Positions 21,575-30,881 of a DNA stretch of 32,472 nucleotides are shown here, piece by piece. Position 1 is the stretch's first letter. Every line of letters starts with the position of its first letter. The DNA comes from Hydrogenimonas sp. (lineage in GTDB: Bacteria > Campylobacterota > Campylobacteria > Campylobacterales > Hydrogenimonadaceae): the NCBI GenBank assembly GCA_003978765.1, contig QNYO01000050.1:1-32472 (forward strand), read 5' to 3'. The notes under the pieces are model-generated. The model worked only from the letters and a program-made list of their open reading frames with translations, was not told the origin of the DNA and did no database searches. A program made the translations under genes and the position numbers.

Positions 21575-22865
21575 ACGACTGATTGAACAGATTGAGGGTG
21601 AAGCGATCCTCACATTTGAAACCAAAGAAGAGAGAATCACGGATGTCACAATTGACTTTCCCCACTTTCGTGGTATTGAATCGATTCTACAGGGACGACC
21701 CGCACGCGATGCACTAGTCATCTCTCCACGGGTCTGTGGTATCTGTAGCCACTCCCATCTGATGGCTTCTGTACGTGCCCTTGAAGATCTCCTGCATCAT
21801 CATGGTGTTCACATCGCATTGAGTGACAAGGCCAAAACAATCCGAGAGATTACACTCTACTGCGAACTGATACAGAACCACTTAAAGTGGTTTTATCTCA
21901 CACTTGCACCCAAACTTGCCAAACTGACACAAACAGAGCCACCCGCCTACCTTGCAATGCACCGTGCTGTTACACAAATCACAGGGGTTATTGCCACCTT
22001 TGCAGGACAGTGGCCACACACCTCCTACGCCATTCCAGGTGGTATCGCCTCTGATCCAACTCCCCTTGAAGTGATGCAGGCTGATACCCTGCTATGTAGT
22101 GTCATCGACTTCTTTGAAGAGAGAATGATTCAAGAGAGCTTGGAGAGTATCCTTGCACTCACCCACGATGAAAAGTTATTCACATTAGGTGGAGATCTTC
22201 CTGATATGCTACGTCTGCTTGAACGAGAAGGGCTTGATAAACTTGGTCAAAGTTATGGTCGCTTCATTGTATTGGGCAGCCACTCCCTCTTCTCTCCTGC
22301 AAAACTATCAACCGAAATCTCCCACTCTGTCGATTTTAATCATGTCACAGAGAAGACCACCCCACGCTATGGTCAAGAGACCTTTGCAAAAAATGTTCGA
22401 TTCAATGGAGAGTTTTACGAAACAGGACCACTCGCAAGAGCTTTGGTCAGACAAGAGCCTCTGATCCATCAGATGTTTCAATCCAATCGTGATACAATCT
22501 CAACACGTATTACAGCCAGAGTCTATGAGATTGCCCTTCTGCTTCATGCGTGTCGTCAACGAATCGCCTCCCTCGATCTTAATGAACCATCCTATATCGA
22601 ACCAGAGTGTTCATGGCAGACACTCAGTGGTCAAGGGGTTGGTATTGTCGAAGCACCAAGAGGATCACTGATTCACACCATTACATTAGAACATGGTACA
22701 ATTCAAGCATCTCAAATTATTACCCCAACACAATGGAATCTGGGCAATGCAACCCCTCAAGAGCCTGGTGTTGCACAAAAAGCGATGCTTGGTCTATCTG
22801 ATACCGAAGTGGCTGAGTTTGTCTTTAGAACATTCGATATATGCTCAATCTGTACAACTCATTAA
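21567..22865 (+). CDS. hupL: HupL-like cytosolic [NiFe] hydrogenase large subunit lacking C-terminal extension
   Basis: The protein has 432 residues, shorter than typical uptake large subunits. Nickel ligands are Cys57 and Cys60 (RVCGICSHSH) and Cys426 and Cys429 in DICSICTTH, where the usual Pro of DPC is Ile. The protein ends exactly at the His after which maturation proteases cut, so no extension is made. That feature is established for H2-sensing hydrogenases (HupV/HoxC). The ATG at 21567 overlaps hupS by 8 bp; the TTG one codon upstream is an alternative. It could be a low-activity H2 sensor, or a group 2 enzyme reducing a soluble acceptor; sequence alone does not decide. Confidence 0.88.
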   Translation: MIKRLIEQIEGEAILTFETKEERITDVTIDFPHFRGIESILQGRPARDALVISPRVCGICSHSHLMASVRALEDLLHHHGVHIALSDKAKTIREITLYCELIQNHLKWFYLTLAPKLAKLTQTEPPAYLAMHRAVTQITGVIATFAGQWPHTSYAIPGGIASDPTPLEVMQADTLLCSVIDFFEERMIQESLESILALTHDEKLFTLGGDLPDMLRLLEREGLDKLGQSYGRFIVLGSHSLFSPAKLSTEISHSVDFNHVTEKTTPRYGQETFAKNVRFNGEFYETGPLARALVRQEPLIHQMFQSNRDTISTRITARVYEIALLLHACRQRIASLDLNEPSYIEPECSWQTLSGQGVGIVEAPRGSLIHTITLEHGTIQASQIITPTQWNLGNATPQEPGVAQKAMLGLSDTEVAEFVFRTFDICSICTTH

Positions 22866-22944
22866 TCTGTAAGTAGCATCTAAAGTGTATGGATACTTAA
22901 GCTTCATCATATCACAATGAAAGCAAACATATCTGGAGCTATCA

Positions 22945-23628
22945 ATGGTGAAACACTGTATTCACTGTGGCCATCACAAACTCTATACTCTGGCAAATGG
23001 TCATCTTAAGTGTGCTGCTTGTAAACGAAAAATAAGCCCAGCCAAAGTGGAAAGAACCCTCCATCTAGTCGATGCATTTTGCAACAATATGACTGCTTTA
23101 GAGGCATCTAAAGCGTGTCAATGCAGTTATATGACTGCAAAATCACACTACGATCAGATCCGAATCTTGATTGCACAATACCTTGAAGCTCGTTATAACG
23201 ACCATGCACTCAATATTAAAGAGTTTGATGAATACTTCTACCTTGAACAGAGTAAAAAACGGAGTGAAAAGACAATCTTTGATCTTAGAAACTTTTTGAC
23301 ATTCGATTATGGTGGTAAAGTCTATAATATTTTGATGCCCTCACTCAAAAAGTATCGTACCAACCTCTTTGATGAGAGCATGCCCGAAGAGTATTACCAC
23401 CAGTTTGCACGCTTTCTCACCTTTCGGCGTGTTGCACGCCTTAAACATCTCGATAACACCATTGTAAAGTTTTGGAACTTTTTTGAGAAACATATCAAAC
23501 AGTATCGTGGTGTCGATGAGGATCACTTCTTCTACTATCTCAAAGAGGCTGAGTTTAAATTCAACTACACCCTCAAAGAGCAAAAAGAGATTATTCTATC
23601 GCTTCTTTACAAACACTATGTCGCTTGA
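22945..23628 (+). CDS. ISXO2/IS1595 transposase-derived Zn-ribbon protein, probably domesticated
   Basis: The protein has 227 residues. A zinc ribbon (Cys5, Cys8, Cys23, Cys26) is followed by an HTH-like segment (about 36-75) as in IS1595-family transposases. EFDEYFYLE (93-101), GGKVYNILMP (123-132) and NTIVKFWNFF...FFYYLKEAEFKFN (171-207) align by eye with the ISXO2-like DDE domain. The middle part is short and no clear second catalytic Asp is seen; the usual NxIE has become NTIV. No terminal inverted repeats flank it. It follows hupL by 79 bp with its own GGAG ribosome site, in the same direction. I infer a retained DNA-binding protein, possibly a regulator, rather than a live transposase. 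A decaying IS remnant is the alternative. Confidence 0.7.
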   Translation: MVKHCIHCGHHKLYTLANGHLKCAACKRKISPAKVERTLHLVDAFCNNMTALEASKACQCSYMTAKSHYDQIRILIAQYLEARYNDHALNIKEFDEYFYLEQSKKRSEKTIFDLRNFLTFDYGGKVYNILMPSLKKYRTNLFDESMPEEYYHQFARFLTFRRVARLKHLDNTIVKFWNFFEKHIKQYRGVDEDHFFYYLKEAEFKFNYTLKEQKEIILSLLYKHYVA

Positions 23629-25895
23629 GTCTGTGCCAATCCATACCAGACTTGCCCCAATGCCACAGCCCCATCATTAGGAGAGAGGCGACGTGGAAAA
23701 TAGAGTGTTTTCCCCTCTTTTTGTGCCCGAACCATCAACTGCTCAACCAATGTTCTGTTTTGAAAGACACCGCCAGCAAAGAGAAGCGGGTAGTCGGGAT
23801 AGGCTTTGGCAACCGTAAAGATCATCTCGACAAGTGTTGCCATAAAGCGAGAAGCTATGATCTTAGGTTCAACTGTCTCAGTCATTGCACGAACCATCTC
23901 TGACCAATCGAGCTCTCCATGCTCAAATTTAAAAGGATAGGGTTCTGCAGGAGAGTCCTCATCAACCAACGCTTCAATACGCATACCACTCTCCCCTTCA
24001 AAGCCAAGTGTCTGACAGATACCTGCGAAACTTGCAACAGCATCAAAGAGGCGCCCCATCGATGTCGTTGGCAAAGCATTCATCCCCTTCTCCCATGCCC
24101 AATGGAGCATACGAATCTCATCGGCATGAAAAGATTTCACAGTAGGACTCTTCATTGCTAAAATCTCTTCAAGACTAAAGAGTTCAAAGAGAAGTGCCAA
24201 TGCCACACGTCTTGGCTCTTTTACCGCCTTTTCACCCCCCAAAAGTCTAAAAGGTCGCAAAGATACAAGGCGTTCATAGGCATAGGCATTGGCCAAAAAG
24301 ATCTCACCACCCCAAATCGTACCATCATCGCCATACCCTGTACCATCCCAGCAAAAGGCAAGCAGACGCTCATCACGCAACCCATACTCTGCCATCACCC
24401 CTAAGGCATGAGCATAGTGGTGCTGAACCTCAAAAATCTTCTCAATCCCCTCTTGATCCTTGATTGTATGAACCCACTTTGTGGTCTCATACCCAGGGTG
24501 TTTGTCATGTACAATCGTATCGGGTTTAATATCGTAAAATGCTTTAATCGTCTGAACCGTTCGTTCAAAGTAGTCCATCGCTTCAATCGTATTGAGATCA
24601 CCAATATGGGGAGAGACAACCATACGATCGGCAAATGCCAATGCAATCGTACTCTTTTGGTTGGCACCCACAGCAAGAATGTTCCGGTCGATTTTTTGAT
24701 CAAGGGTAAAGGTTAATGGGGCAATGCCTCTGGCAACACGTAGCCAAATGGGTTGGTCACCAGCCACTTGCATGACAGAGTCATCACAGGCATTGACAAT
24801 CTCGCGATCATGGTCAAGAATCCAATCCACCACATGCCCCAACTTCTCAACCAACGCTTCAAATGTTCGGATAATCGGTTCATCACTCAAATTAGCACTG
24901 GTTGCCACCAATGGTCGATCGATCTCTTCAAAGAGAAGCTCATGCAGTGGTGTATAAGGGAGCATCACACCAATACGATCAATATGAGGCGCTACAGAGA
25001 AGGCAAGATCTGTATCTGAACGCTTTTTAAGAAGCACAATGGGACGCTCGCGAGATGTAAGCCACTTCCGCTCTGCCTCATTGAACGTCGCAACAGTCTG
25101 AGCCATTGCCACATCTTTAACCATAATGGCTAAAGGCTTAGAGGGTCTCCGTTTTCTTTCACGAAGCGATAAGAGAGCCACCTCATTGGTTGCATCACAC
25201 ATGAGATGAAAACCGCCCAACCCTTTGATGGCAACAATCTCACCCTCTTTTAAACGTTCGGCACAAAAGGCGATCGGATCATCACACTCTATAAGCTTAC
25301 CTGCAGGGTCACGCAACAAGAGTGTCGGCCCACACTCCCAACAGCTGATCGGTTGTGCATGGTAGCGCCGATCCATCGGATCTTCATACTCTTGTTGGCA
25401 GGTTGAGCACATCTGAAATGTAGCCATCGAAGTGTTGGGGCGATCATATGGAACTGTTTTGGTAATCGTATAACGGGGACCACAGTCGGTACAGTTGATA
25501 AAAGGGTAGCGGTAACGGCGATTCGATGGATCACGCATCTCTTTAAGACACGCTTCACAGACAGAGACATCGGGACTGACAGGTGTCACCTTTTGGCTCA
25601 CCTCATCAGAAGCGATAATCTCAAAATCCTCAAACCCATGTAAATCTACTTCTTGAACATCGATCGCTTCCACTTTTGCCAATGGTGGGGCATCGGTTTT
25701 GAGTTGTTCTAAAAACTTCTCAACCGCTACTCCATCCCCTTCAATATGGATCTCAACCCCCAAAGTGCTATTACACACACTCCCTTTAAGACCCAATTCG
25801 TGGGCAGTACGATAGACAAAAGGGCGAAATCCTACCCCTTGTACCACACCTGTGACAATAATATAGTAGTGTTTCGATACGCTATTGATCTTCAA
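23616..25895 (-). CDS. hypF: HypF carbamoyltransferase for [NiFe] cyanide ligands
   Basis: HypF uses carbamoyl phosphate and ATP to load HypE with the carbamoyl group that becomes the CN ligands. Domains in order are: acylphosphatase (TGVVQGVGFRPFVYR), two zinc-finger motifs (CEACLKEM...CTDCGPRY and CSTCQQEY...CWECGP), YrdC/Sua5-like (KGLGGFHLMCDA, KRRPSKPLAIMV), and Kae1-like with VQHHYAHALG metal ligands and AGGVFQNR. I chose TTG at 25895 (759 residues) because AGAGGG lies upstream of it. A GTG at 25937 gives 14 more residues but no ribosome site. The 3' end overlaps the convergent transposase-derived gene by 13 bp. Confidence 0.95.
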   Translation of the reverse strand: MKINSVSKHYYIIVTGVVQGVGFRPFVYRTAHELGLKGSVCNSTLGVEIHIEGDGVAVEKFLEQLKTDAPPLAKVEAIDVQEVDLHGFEDFEIIASDEVSQKVTPVSPDVSVCEACLKEMRDPSNRRYRYPFINCTDCGPRYTITKTVPYDRPNTSMATFQMCSTCQQEYEDPMDRRYHAQPISCWECGPTLLLRDPAGKLIECDDPIAFCAERLKEGEIVAIKGLGGFHLMCDATNEVALLSLRERKRRPSKPLAIMVKDVAMAQTVATFNEAERKWLTSRERPIVLLKKRSDTDLAFSVAPHIDRIGVMLPYTPLHELLFEEIDRPLVATSANLSDEPIIRTFEALVEKLGHVVDWILDHDREIVNACDDSVMQVAGDQPIWLRVARGIAPLTFTLDQKIDRNILAVGANQKSTIALAFADRMVVSPHIGDLNTIEAMDYFERTVQTIKAFYDIKPDTIVHDKHPGYETTKWVHTIKDQEGIEKIFEVQHHYAHALGVMAEYGLRDERLLAFCWDGTGYGDDGTIWGGEIFLANAYAYERLVSLRPFRLLGGEKAVKEPRRVALALLFELFSLEEILAMKSPTVKSFHADEIRMLHWAWEKGMNALPTTSMGRLFDAVASFAGICQTLGFEGESGMRIEALVDEDSPAEPYPFKFEHGELDWSEMVRAMTETVEPKIIASRFMATLVEMIFTVAKAYPDYPLLFAGGVFQNRTLVEQLMVRAQKEGKTLYFPRRLSPNDGAVALGQVWYGLAQTQAT

Positions 25896-25986
25896 TGCCT
25901 GTTTCCCTCTATCGTGACCTTCAACATCATATGCCACTTATATTGTTACAACCATTTTAGCATGCAAAGAGAGGGGAAACAATAAA

Positions 25987-26006
25987 AGGGTGGTAAAAAC
26001 CACCCT
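25987..26006 (-). terminator. Intrinsic terminator of the sqr gene
   Basis: On the minus strand AGGGTGGT-TTTT-ACCACCCT forms an 8-bp hairpin followed by TTTATTG, 8 bp past the sqr stop. It has both stem and U-run, so it is the most convincing terminator in this half of the window. Confidence 0.75.
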
Positions 26007-26014
26007 AATGAAGA

Positions 26015-27517
26015 TTAAGCCAATCCTCGTAACATTCCATATTGTGTCATCGGTTTGAGTAGATAGACTTTCAACAACCAGTAGGCCCAGTGTGGCTCAT
26101 CAGGTCTCAGTGGCAATGTTGCAATCATTTTACCATTGAACTTTCCATTAGCAGGATCAGACCAGTCAAACTCAGCCAACATCACTTTACCAATCTCAGT
26201 AATCAGAGGACAGACGGTATAACCACCATATTTGGCTGTCAGCTCTCTCCCCTCCATCAATGCGATGAGGTTATCGACAACAACTTTGTACTGTTTACGT
26301 GCACTTCCACCTGTTTTGCCCAAAGGAAGTGCCGCAACATCACCAAGTGCAAAGATATTTTTAAACTTGATATGCTGAAGTGTACCATTTCGGTAATCGA
26401 CTGGTACCCACCCTTTCGAGCTTCCAACAGGTGACTTGCCAATCTCATCGGGGGCTTTCATTGGTGGCGTAATATGGAGAAAATCGAATGGCACCTCCAC
26501 CCGCTCATGCTTGGTAATCATATCATACTCTTCAAGATCTGGGTCATACTCACCCTTCTCTTTCCAATGGTGATCGAATACTGCAATCTTCTTGGCAAGA
26601 TCAACTTCAGTCAGGTTATGCGAAAACTTATACTTCATCCCCTTCTCTTCAAAGAGCTTAAAGATCGCCTCATTATATTCTGGTACCCCAAACATCTTGC
26701 TACCATTTGGATAGAATGTCAACTCTGCATTTTCGCGAGCACCCGCATGACGAAGATTGGAGTCGGTTAAGAACATAATCTTCTTCGGTGCACCACCACA
26801 CTTGATCGGAGTATTAGGGTGGGTATAGACACCCTGTACCTTTTTACCGCTCTTGGCAGCTTCGATAAAGTTGTGAAGATTCTCTTTAACCTTCATCGCC
26901 CCTTCAACGAAATAGATCGAGCCTGCCCCACTCTTTCCAAAAACATCAGCCGCTTTTTGGTTATGCCCTGCTGTATAGAGTTCACCAACCTCTTCAAGCC
27001 CCTTAATGCGTCCAAAATCAAGCACCAGACCCGATGCGATAACCATAAAATCGTAACTGATTGTTTGACCACCTGCTGTTGTAACCTTATTGGCTTTTGG
27101 ATCAAACTCAACCACACGATCTTTAATAAGCTTCACACCACTTGGAACATAATCCTCTGTTTTGTAAACAATATCTTGATCGGTCCATGTATAACCACCA
27201 ATTAGTGTCAATCCCGGCTGATAGGTTGTACTGCGATCATTGGGCTCAATCACTGTAATATCGGGGTTTTCTAAATTTTTTGCCAATCGTGCCGCCGTTG
27301 ACATACCAGCAAGTCCACCACCAACAATAACAATCTTTCCTTTGGCACTGCTCGCTGCACGTGCTTCAGTTGCCGCCGATGCCGATGTCACACCGCCCAT
27401 CATCGTTGCCGCACTACCAAGTCCGATCAACTTCAGAGCATCACGTCGGCTGATCCCCTCCTTTTTCATCACCTCTTCAATCACCTCTTGGGTGTCTTGA
27501 ATCATCTTTTTATTCAT
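26015..27517 (-). CDS. sqr: Sulfide:quinone oxidoreductase, TAT-exported
   Basis: The protein has 500 residues. The N-terminus carries a twin-arginine motif (GISRRDALKLIG at about 22-33), a hydrophobic stretch and an Ala-rich cleavage region, predicting periplasmic location. An FAD site (IVIVGGGLAGMSTAARLAKN), YQPGLTLIGG, TPIKCGGAPKK and FALGDVAALPLGKTGGSARKQ follow, then GYTVCPLIT. The two Cys match the catalytic pair of SQRs; the third Cys often found in the N-terminal half is absent. SQR oxidises sulfide and passes electrons to quinone. The C-terminal HWAYWLLKVYLLKP looks like an amphipathic membrane-binding helix. The start at 27517 has AAAGGAG 7 nt upstream; a TTG seven codons earlier is rejected. 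It has its own TATAAT promoter and a terminator, so it is monocistronic. Confidence 0.88.
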   Translation of the reverse strand: MNKKMIQDTQEVIEEVMKKEGISRRDALKLIGLGSAATMMGGVTSASAATEARAASSAKGKIVIVGGGLAGMSTAARLAKNLENPDITVIEPNDRSTTYQPGLTLIGGYTWTDQDIVYKTEDYVPSGVKLIKDRVVEFDPKANKVTTAGGQTISYDFMVIASGLVLDFGRIKGLEEVGELYTAGHNQKAADVFGKSGAGSIYFVEGAMKVKENLHNFIEAAKSGKKVQGVYTHPNTPIKCGGAPKKIMFLTDSNLRHAGARENAELTFYPNGSKMFGVPEYNEAIFKLFEEKGMKYKFSHNLTEVDLAKKIAVFDHHWKEKGEYDPDLEEYDMITKHERVEVPFDFLHITPPMKAPDEIGKSPVGSSKGWVPVDYRNGTLQHIKFKNIFALGDVAALPLGKTGGSARKQYKVVVDNLIALMEGRELTAKYGGYTVCPLITEIGKVMLAEFDWSDPANGKFNGKMIATLPLRPDEPHWAYWLLKVYLLKPMTQYGMLRGLA

Positions 27518-27545
27518 TGCATCACTCCTTTGTATCAAACACCCT

Positions 27546-27551
27546 ATTATA
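27546..27551 (-). promoter_or_regulatory. -10 box (TATAAT) of the sqr promoter
   Basis: A perfect TATAAT on the minus strand, 28 bp upstream of the sqr start codon, in AT-rich DNA. No clear -35 hexamer is seen 17 bp further upstream; the palindrome at 27581-27596 lies beyond that position. Confidence 0.55.
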
Positions 27552-27580
27552 TTGGATAAAGACTAAAATAAAAATCTATC

Positions 27581-27596
27581 TTACTTATAAAAGTAA
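27581..27596. repeat. Short palindrome upstream of the sqr promoter
   Basis: TTACTT-ATAA-AAGTAA has 6-bp perfect arms. It is centred about 48 bp upstream of the predicted transcription start, a normal position for an activator site. A looser version, TTACTT-N8-AAGTA, stands upstream of hypB at 845-863. It may be chance in AT-rich DNA. Confidence 0.25.
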
Positions 27597-27631
27597 TTTT
27601 ATTTATTAATATTTTGTAGAGAAAAATGTGA

Positions 27632-29209
27632 TTAGTGAATCTGATCGATCACCATCTGAATCGACTTTTGGTGGTTAAACTCATTGACTTGAAGTGTTCC
27701 TGTAATCGTTATAACCTCTCCAACCGCTACCATCTTCTCAAATCCAAATTGAATGGCTTGCAGTCGGTAGTGTTGATTGCCAAGTGTCAATCTTAAGTGA
27801 TTTTTGTCAGCACCAATGGCAGAGGCTTCAATCACATGGAGATCTTTCATTAAAAACTTTGGTCGTGTATTCGCCTCTCCATAGGGTTCAAACTGTGAGA
27901 GAATCTCCATCAACTCCCAATCCACTTCACTCATTGGAAGCTCTCCCATCACATAACTTTTGGGGATAAAGGCTTTCGGATCAAGCGTTGAAGCAACCTG
28001 ACAGATAGCTCTACGAAATCTCTCTATCTTATCACAATCAAGTGTCAATCCAGCTGCCATCTTATGACCACCAAAACCATTGAGATGGCTTTGACACTCT
28101 GACAATAGAGCAAAGAGGTCAACCTCTCCAATACTTCGTCCACTCCCTTTAGCGCGACCATTCTCAATCGATAGAACAATTGCTGGCTTCTTAAAACGAT
28201 CCACCAAACGGGATGCCACAATTCCAATCACCCCTTCATGCCACCCTTCACCAGCTACAACAATGATAGGATCATCGGGATTGGCTAAACCAATCGCCAT
28301 TTCAGTAATCTCTGCTTCGGTCTCTCGTCGTATCTGGTTCAGTTGATCCAACATCAACCAACCACTGCTTGCCTCACTCAAACTCTTAGCACGCAAAAAT
28401 CTAAGAGCGATGGTTGCATCCTCCATCCGACCAGCACTATTGATACGTGGAGCAATGCCATATCCAATATCTTCAGCACTAAAGCGATTTTTCCCTAAGT
28501 AGGCACGTACTGCTTCAAAAGCGGGACGTTGTGATTGTGAAAGCATCTCAAGCCCCTTTTGCACCAGTGGACGATTGATCGAAACCAGTGGCATCACATC
28601 GGCAATAATTGCCAATGCCAACAGATCCAAAAACTGTCCCATCTTAATCGACAACCCCATCTGATGCTTTAATGCACCGATCAAAAACCATGCCACCTGT
28701 GCCCCACAAATTTCAGGATAGGCAAAGTGGCACGCCTCTTTTTTGGGATTAATAATCGCATAGGCATCGGGAAGTTTCTCTGCAGGGGTATGGTGATCGG
28801 TAATAATCAGATCAATGCCCCGTGCTTGACACACCTCTGCGGCTTCAAATGCAGTAATTCCATTATCAACGGTAATGATAACATCGGCTTCAATCCGATC
28901 TAAAATTTGGGGAGAGACACCATACCCATCATGAAAGCGGTTGGGGATGACAATCTCAATAGGATAGTTGATGATCTCAAAAAACTCCTCCATCAGTGCA
29001 GAAGAGACCACGCCATCCACATCATAGTCACCCACAACAACAATACGCTCCTGCTTTTGAATCGCTTGATGGATACGCTCCACGGCACGTGCCATATCAT
29101 GCAGTTCAAAAGGGTGGGGAAGCTCTTTAAGAGATTTAAAACCGTCGCTAAAACGTGCCGCGAGCATCGCGGCAATTTTCGCTTTGGTTAGGCGAGGAAG
29201 ATTACTCAT
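27632..29209 (-). CDS. recJ: RecJ single-stranded-DNA 5'-3' exonuclease
   Basis: The protein has 525 residues in the DHH phosphoesterase family. The metal motifs [12 protein letters not shown] (about 66-77), [10 protein letters not shown] and the DHH motif in [12 protein letters not shown] are all visible. Further on, NSAGRMEDA and [13 protein letters not shown] mark the DHHA1 part, and the C-terminus is an OB-like domain ([11 protein letters not shown]). RecJ degrades single-stranded DNA during recombination and mismatch repair. The chosen ATG (MSNLPRL) overlaps the pyrG stop by 8 bp (ATGAGTAA); a longer start inside pyrG adds 14 unlikely residues. It is translationally coupled to pyrG. Confidence 0.95.
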   Translation of the reverse strand: MSNLPRLTKAKIAAMLAARFSDGFKSLKELPHPFELHDMARAVERIHQAIQKQERIVVVGDYDVDGVVSSALMEEFFEIINYPIEIVIPNRFHDGYGVSPQILDRIEADVIITVDNGITAFEAAEVCQARGIDLIITDHHTPAEKLPDAYAIINPKKEACHFAYPEICGAQVAWFLIGALKHQMGLSIKMGQFLDLLALAIIADVMPLVSINRPLVQKGLEMLSQSQRPAFEAVRAYLGKNRFSAEDIGYGIAPRINSAGRMEDATIALRFLRAKSLSEASSGWLMLDQLNQIRRETEAEITEMAIGLANPDDPIIVVAGEGWHEGVIGIVASRLVDRFKKPAIVLSIENGRAKGSGRSIGEVDLFALLSECQSHLNGFGGHKMAAGLTLDCDKIERFRRAICQVASTLDPKAFIPKSYVMGELPMSEVDWELMEILSQFEPYGEANTRPKFLMKDLHVIEASAIGADKNHLRLTLGNQHYRLQAIQFGFEKMVAVGEVITITGTLQVNEFNHQKSIQMVIDQIH

Positions 29210-30836
29210 TTTCGGCGTTTTTTGTCGCCAATGCCGCCTTAGCGAATGCAAGAATAGAAGGGTTAGGATTTTGCAGACGAGAGGTAAACTCTGGGTGGAA
29301 CTGTACCCCCAAGAACCATGGATGATCTTTTACCTCAACCGCTTCAATCAATCCATTAGACTCACCTGAAATGATCATACCAGCCTTTTCAAGCCGTTCA
29401 CGATAGATTGGATTGGCTTCATAGCGGTGGCGATGACGTTCATAGATAATCTTTTTAGCACCATAGGCTTTAAAGAGTTTTGTCCCCTCTTTGATCTCAC
29501 ATGGGTAAGCACCCAAACGCATCGTCCCGCCCAATGGACTGGTATGGGTTCGTACCTGTTTTTCACCTGAGTGGTCGATAAACTCATCAATCAGATAGAT
29601 GAGAGGCTCTTTGGTTTCAGGATCAAACTCAACCGATGTCGCCTCTTTGATGCCCAAAACATTGCGTGCATACTCGATCAGACTCAACTGCATTCCGAGA
29701 CAGATTCCCAAGTATGGAATCTTATTCTCACGTGCATAGCGAATCGCCATGATCTTTCCTTCAACCCCTCGAACACCAAAGCCACCAGCGACTAAGACAC
29801 CATCCACATCACCGATTGTCTCTTCAACACCCTTCTCTTCAATATCCTCACTATCAACCCAGTGGATATTGATACGTGTATCGAGTGCCGCACCGGCATG
29901 AATCAGTGCTTCTGTTAAGGATTTATAGGACTCTTTGAGGTTGGTATATTTTCCAACAAATGCAATCGTCACATCATCACGTGGTGCGATAATGCGTTTC
30001 ACAAGGATATCCCACTCCTCCATATTTGGTTCACCTGCACTCAAACCGAAACGTTTGGTGAGTGGATGCATAATGCCATCTTTCAAGAAGTTAAGAGGGA
30101 CTTGATAGATGGTTGGTGCATCTTTACACTCGATAACACTCTCCATATCCACATCACAACTCATTGCAATCTTACGGCGCACCTCTTTAGGAAGTGGTTT
30201 TTCACAACGGACAATGATCATATGGGGTGTAATACCGATACGACGCAACTCCTGTACACTATGTTGTGTCGGTTTGGTCTTCAACTCACCCGCCGCTTGA
30301 ATATAGGGAACAAGCGTTACATGGATATTAATAACCCGATCACTGCCAAGCTCATGTTTGATTTGGCGAATCGTCTCAAGGAATGGAAGCCCCTCAATAT
30401 CGCCAACGGTACCACCCAACTCAACAATCAGAACATCTTTTCCTTTGCCCGCTTCAAAAATTCGCCGTTTTACTTCACCAACAATATGAGGAATGACCTG
30501 AATCGTCTTACCAAGATATTCACCTTTACGCTCTTTGGTCAAAACCGTATGATAGACCTGTCCTGTCGTAAAGTTATTTTTTTTGCTCAAATCAACATTT
30601 AAAAAACGCTCATAATGGCCAAGGTCAAGGTCAGTCTCTGCACCATCTGCCGTGACAAAGACCTCACCATGTTCAAGTGGGCTCATCGTACCAGGGTCCA
30701 TATTCAAGTAAGGATCCATCTTCAAGATGGAGACATCCAGCCCTGTCTGCTTGAGAAGCGTTCCTACGCTCGCCGCCGTAATCCCCTTACCAAGAGAACT
30801 GAGAACTCCACCGGTTACAAAGATATATTTGGTCAT
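29202..30836 (-). CDS. pyrG: CTP synthase
   Basis: The protein has 544 residues, the normal family length. The N-terminal synthetase domain starts [18 protein letters not shown], with the P-loop-like [10 protein letters not shown], and [11 protein letters not shown] follows. The C-terminal class I glutamine amidotransferase domain has the nucleophile in GICLGMQ and the His-Glu pair in VQFHPEF. It makes CTP from UTP, ATP and glutamine. It is followed by recJ with an 8-bp overlap and preceded by 45 bp after the DUF420-like gene, so it is part of a housekeeping cluster next to the hydrogenase island. Confidence 0.98.
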   Translation of the reverse strand: MTKYIFVTGGVLSSLGKGITAASVGTLLKQTGLDVSILKMDPYLNMDPGTMSPLEHGEVFVTADGAETDLDLGHYERFLNVDLSKKNNFTTGQVYHTVLTKERKGEYLGKTIQVIPHIVGEVKRRIFEAGKGKDVLIVELGGTVGDIEGLPFLETIRQIKHELGSDRVINIHVTLVPYIQAAGELKTKPTQHSVQELRRIGITPHMIIVRCEKPLPKEVRRKIAMSCDVDMESVIECKDAPTIYQVPLNFLKDGIMHPLTKRFGLSAGEPNMEEWDILVKRIIAPRDDVTIAFVGKYTNLKESYKSLTEALIHAGAALDTRINIHWVDSEDIEEKGVEETIGDVDGVLVAGGFGVRGVEGKIMAIRYARENKIPYLGICLGMQLSLIEYARNVLGIKEATSVEFDPETKEPLIYLIDEFIDHSGEKQVRTHTSPLGGTMRLGAYPCEIKEGTKLFKAYGAKKIIYERHRHRYEANPIYRERLEKAGMIISGESNGLIEAVEVKDHPWFLGVQFHPEFTSRLQNPNPSILAFAKAALATKNAENE

Positions 30837-30881
30837 GTACGCCTCGTAAAAAGAAAGTTGGGTAATTCTAACAAACCACCG

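Noticed and set aside
22866-23700. Active insertion sequence around the transposase-like gene
   Set aside because: No terminal inverted repeats or target duplications are visible, and the catalytic core looks incomplete.
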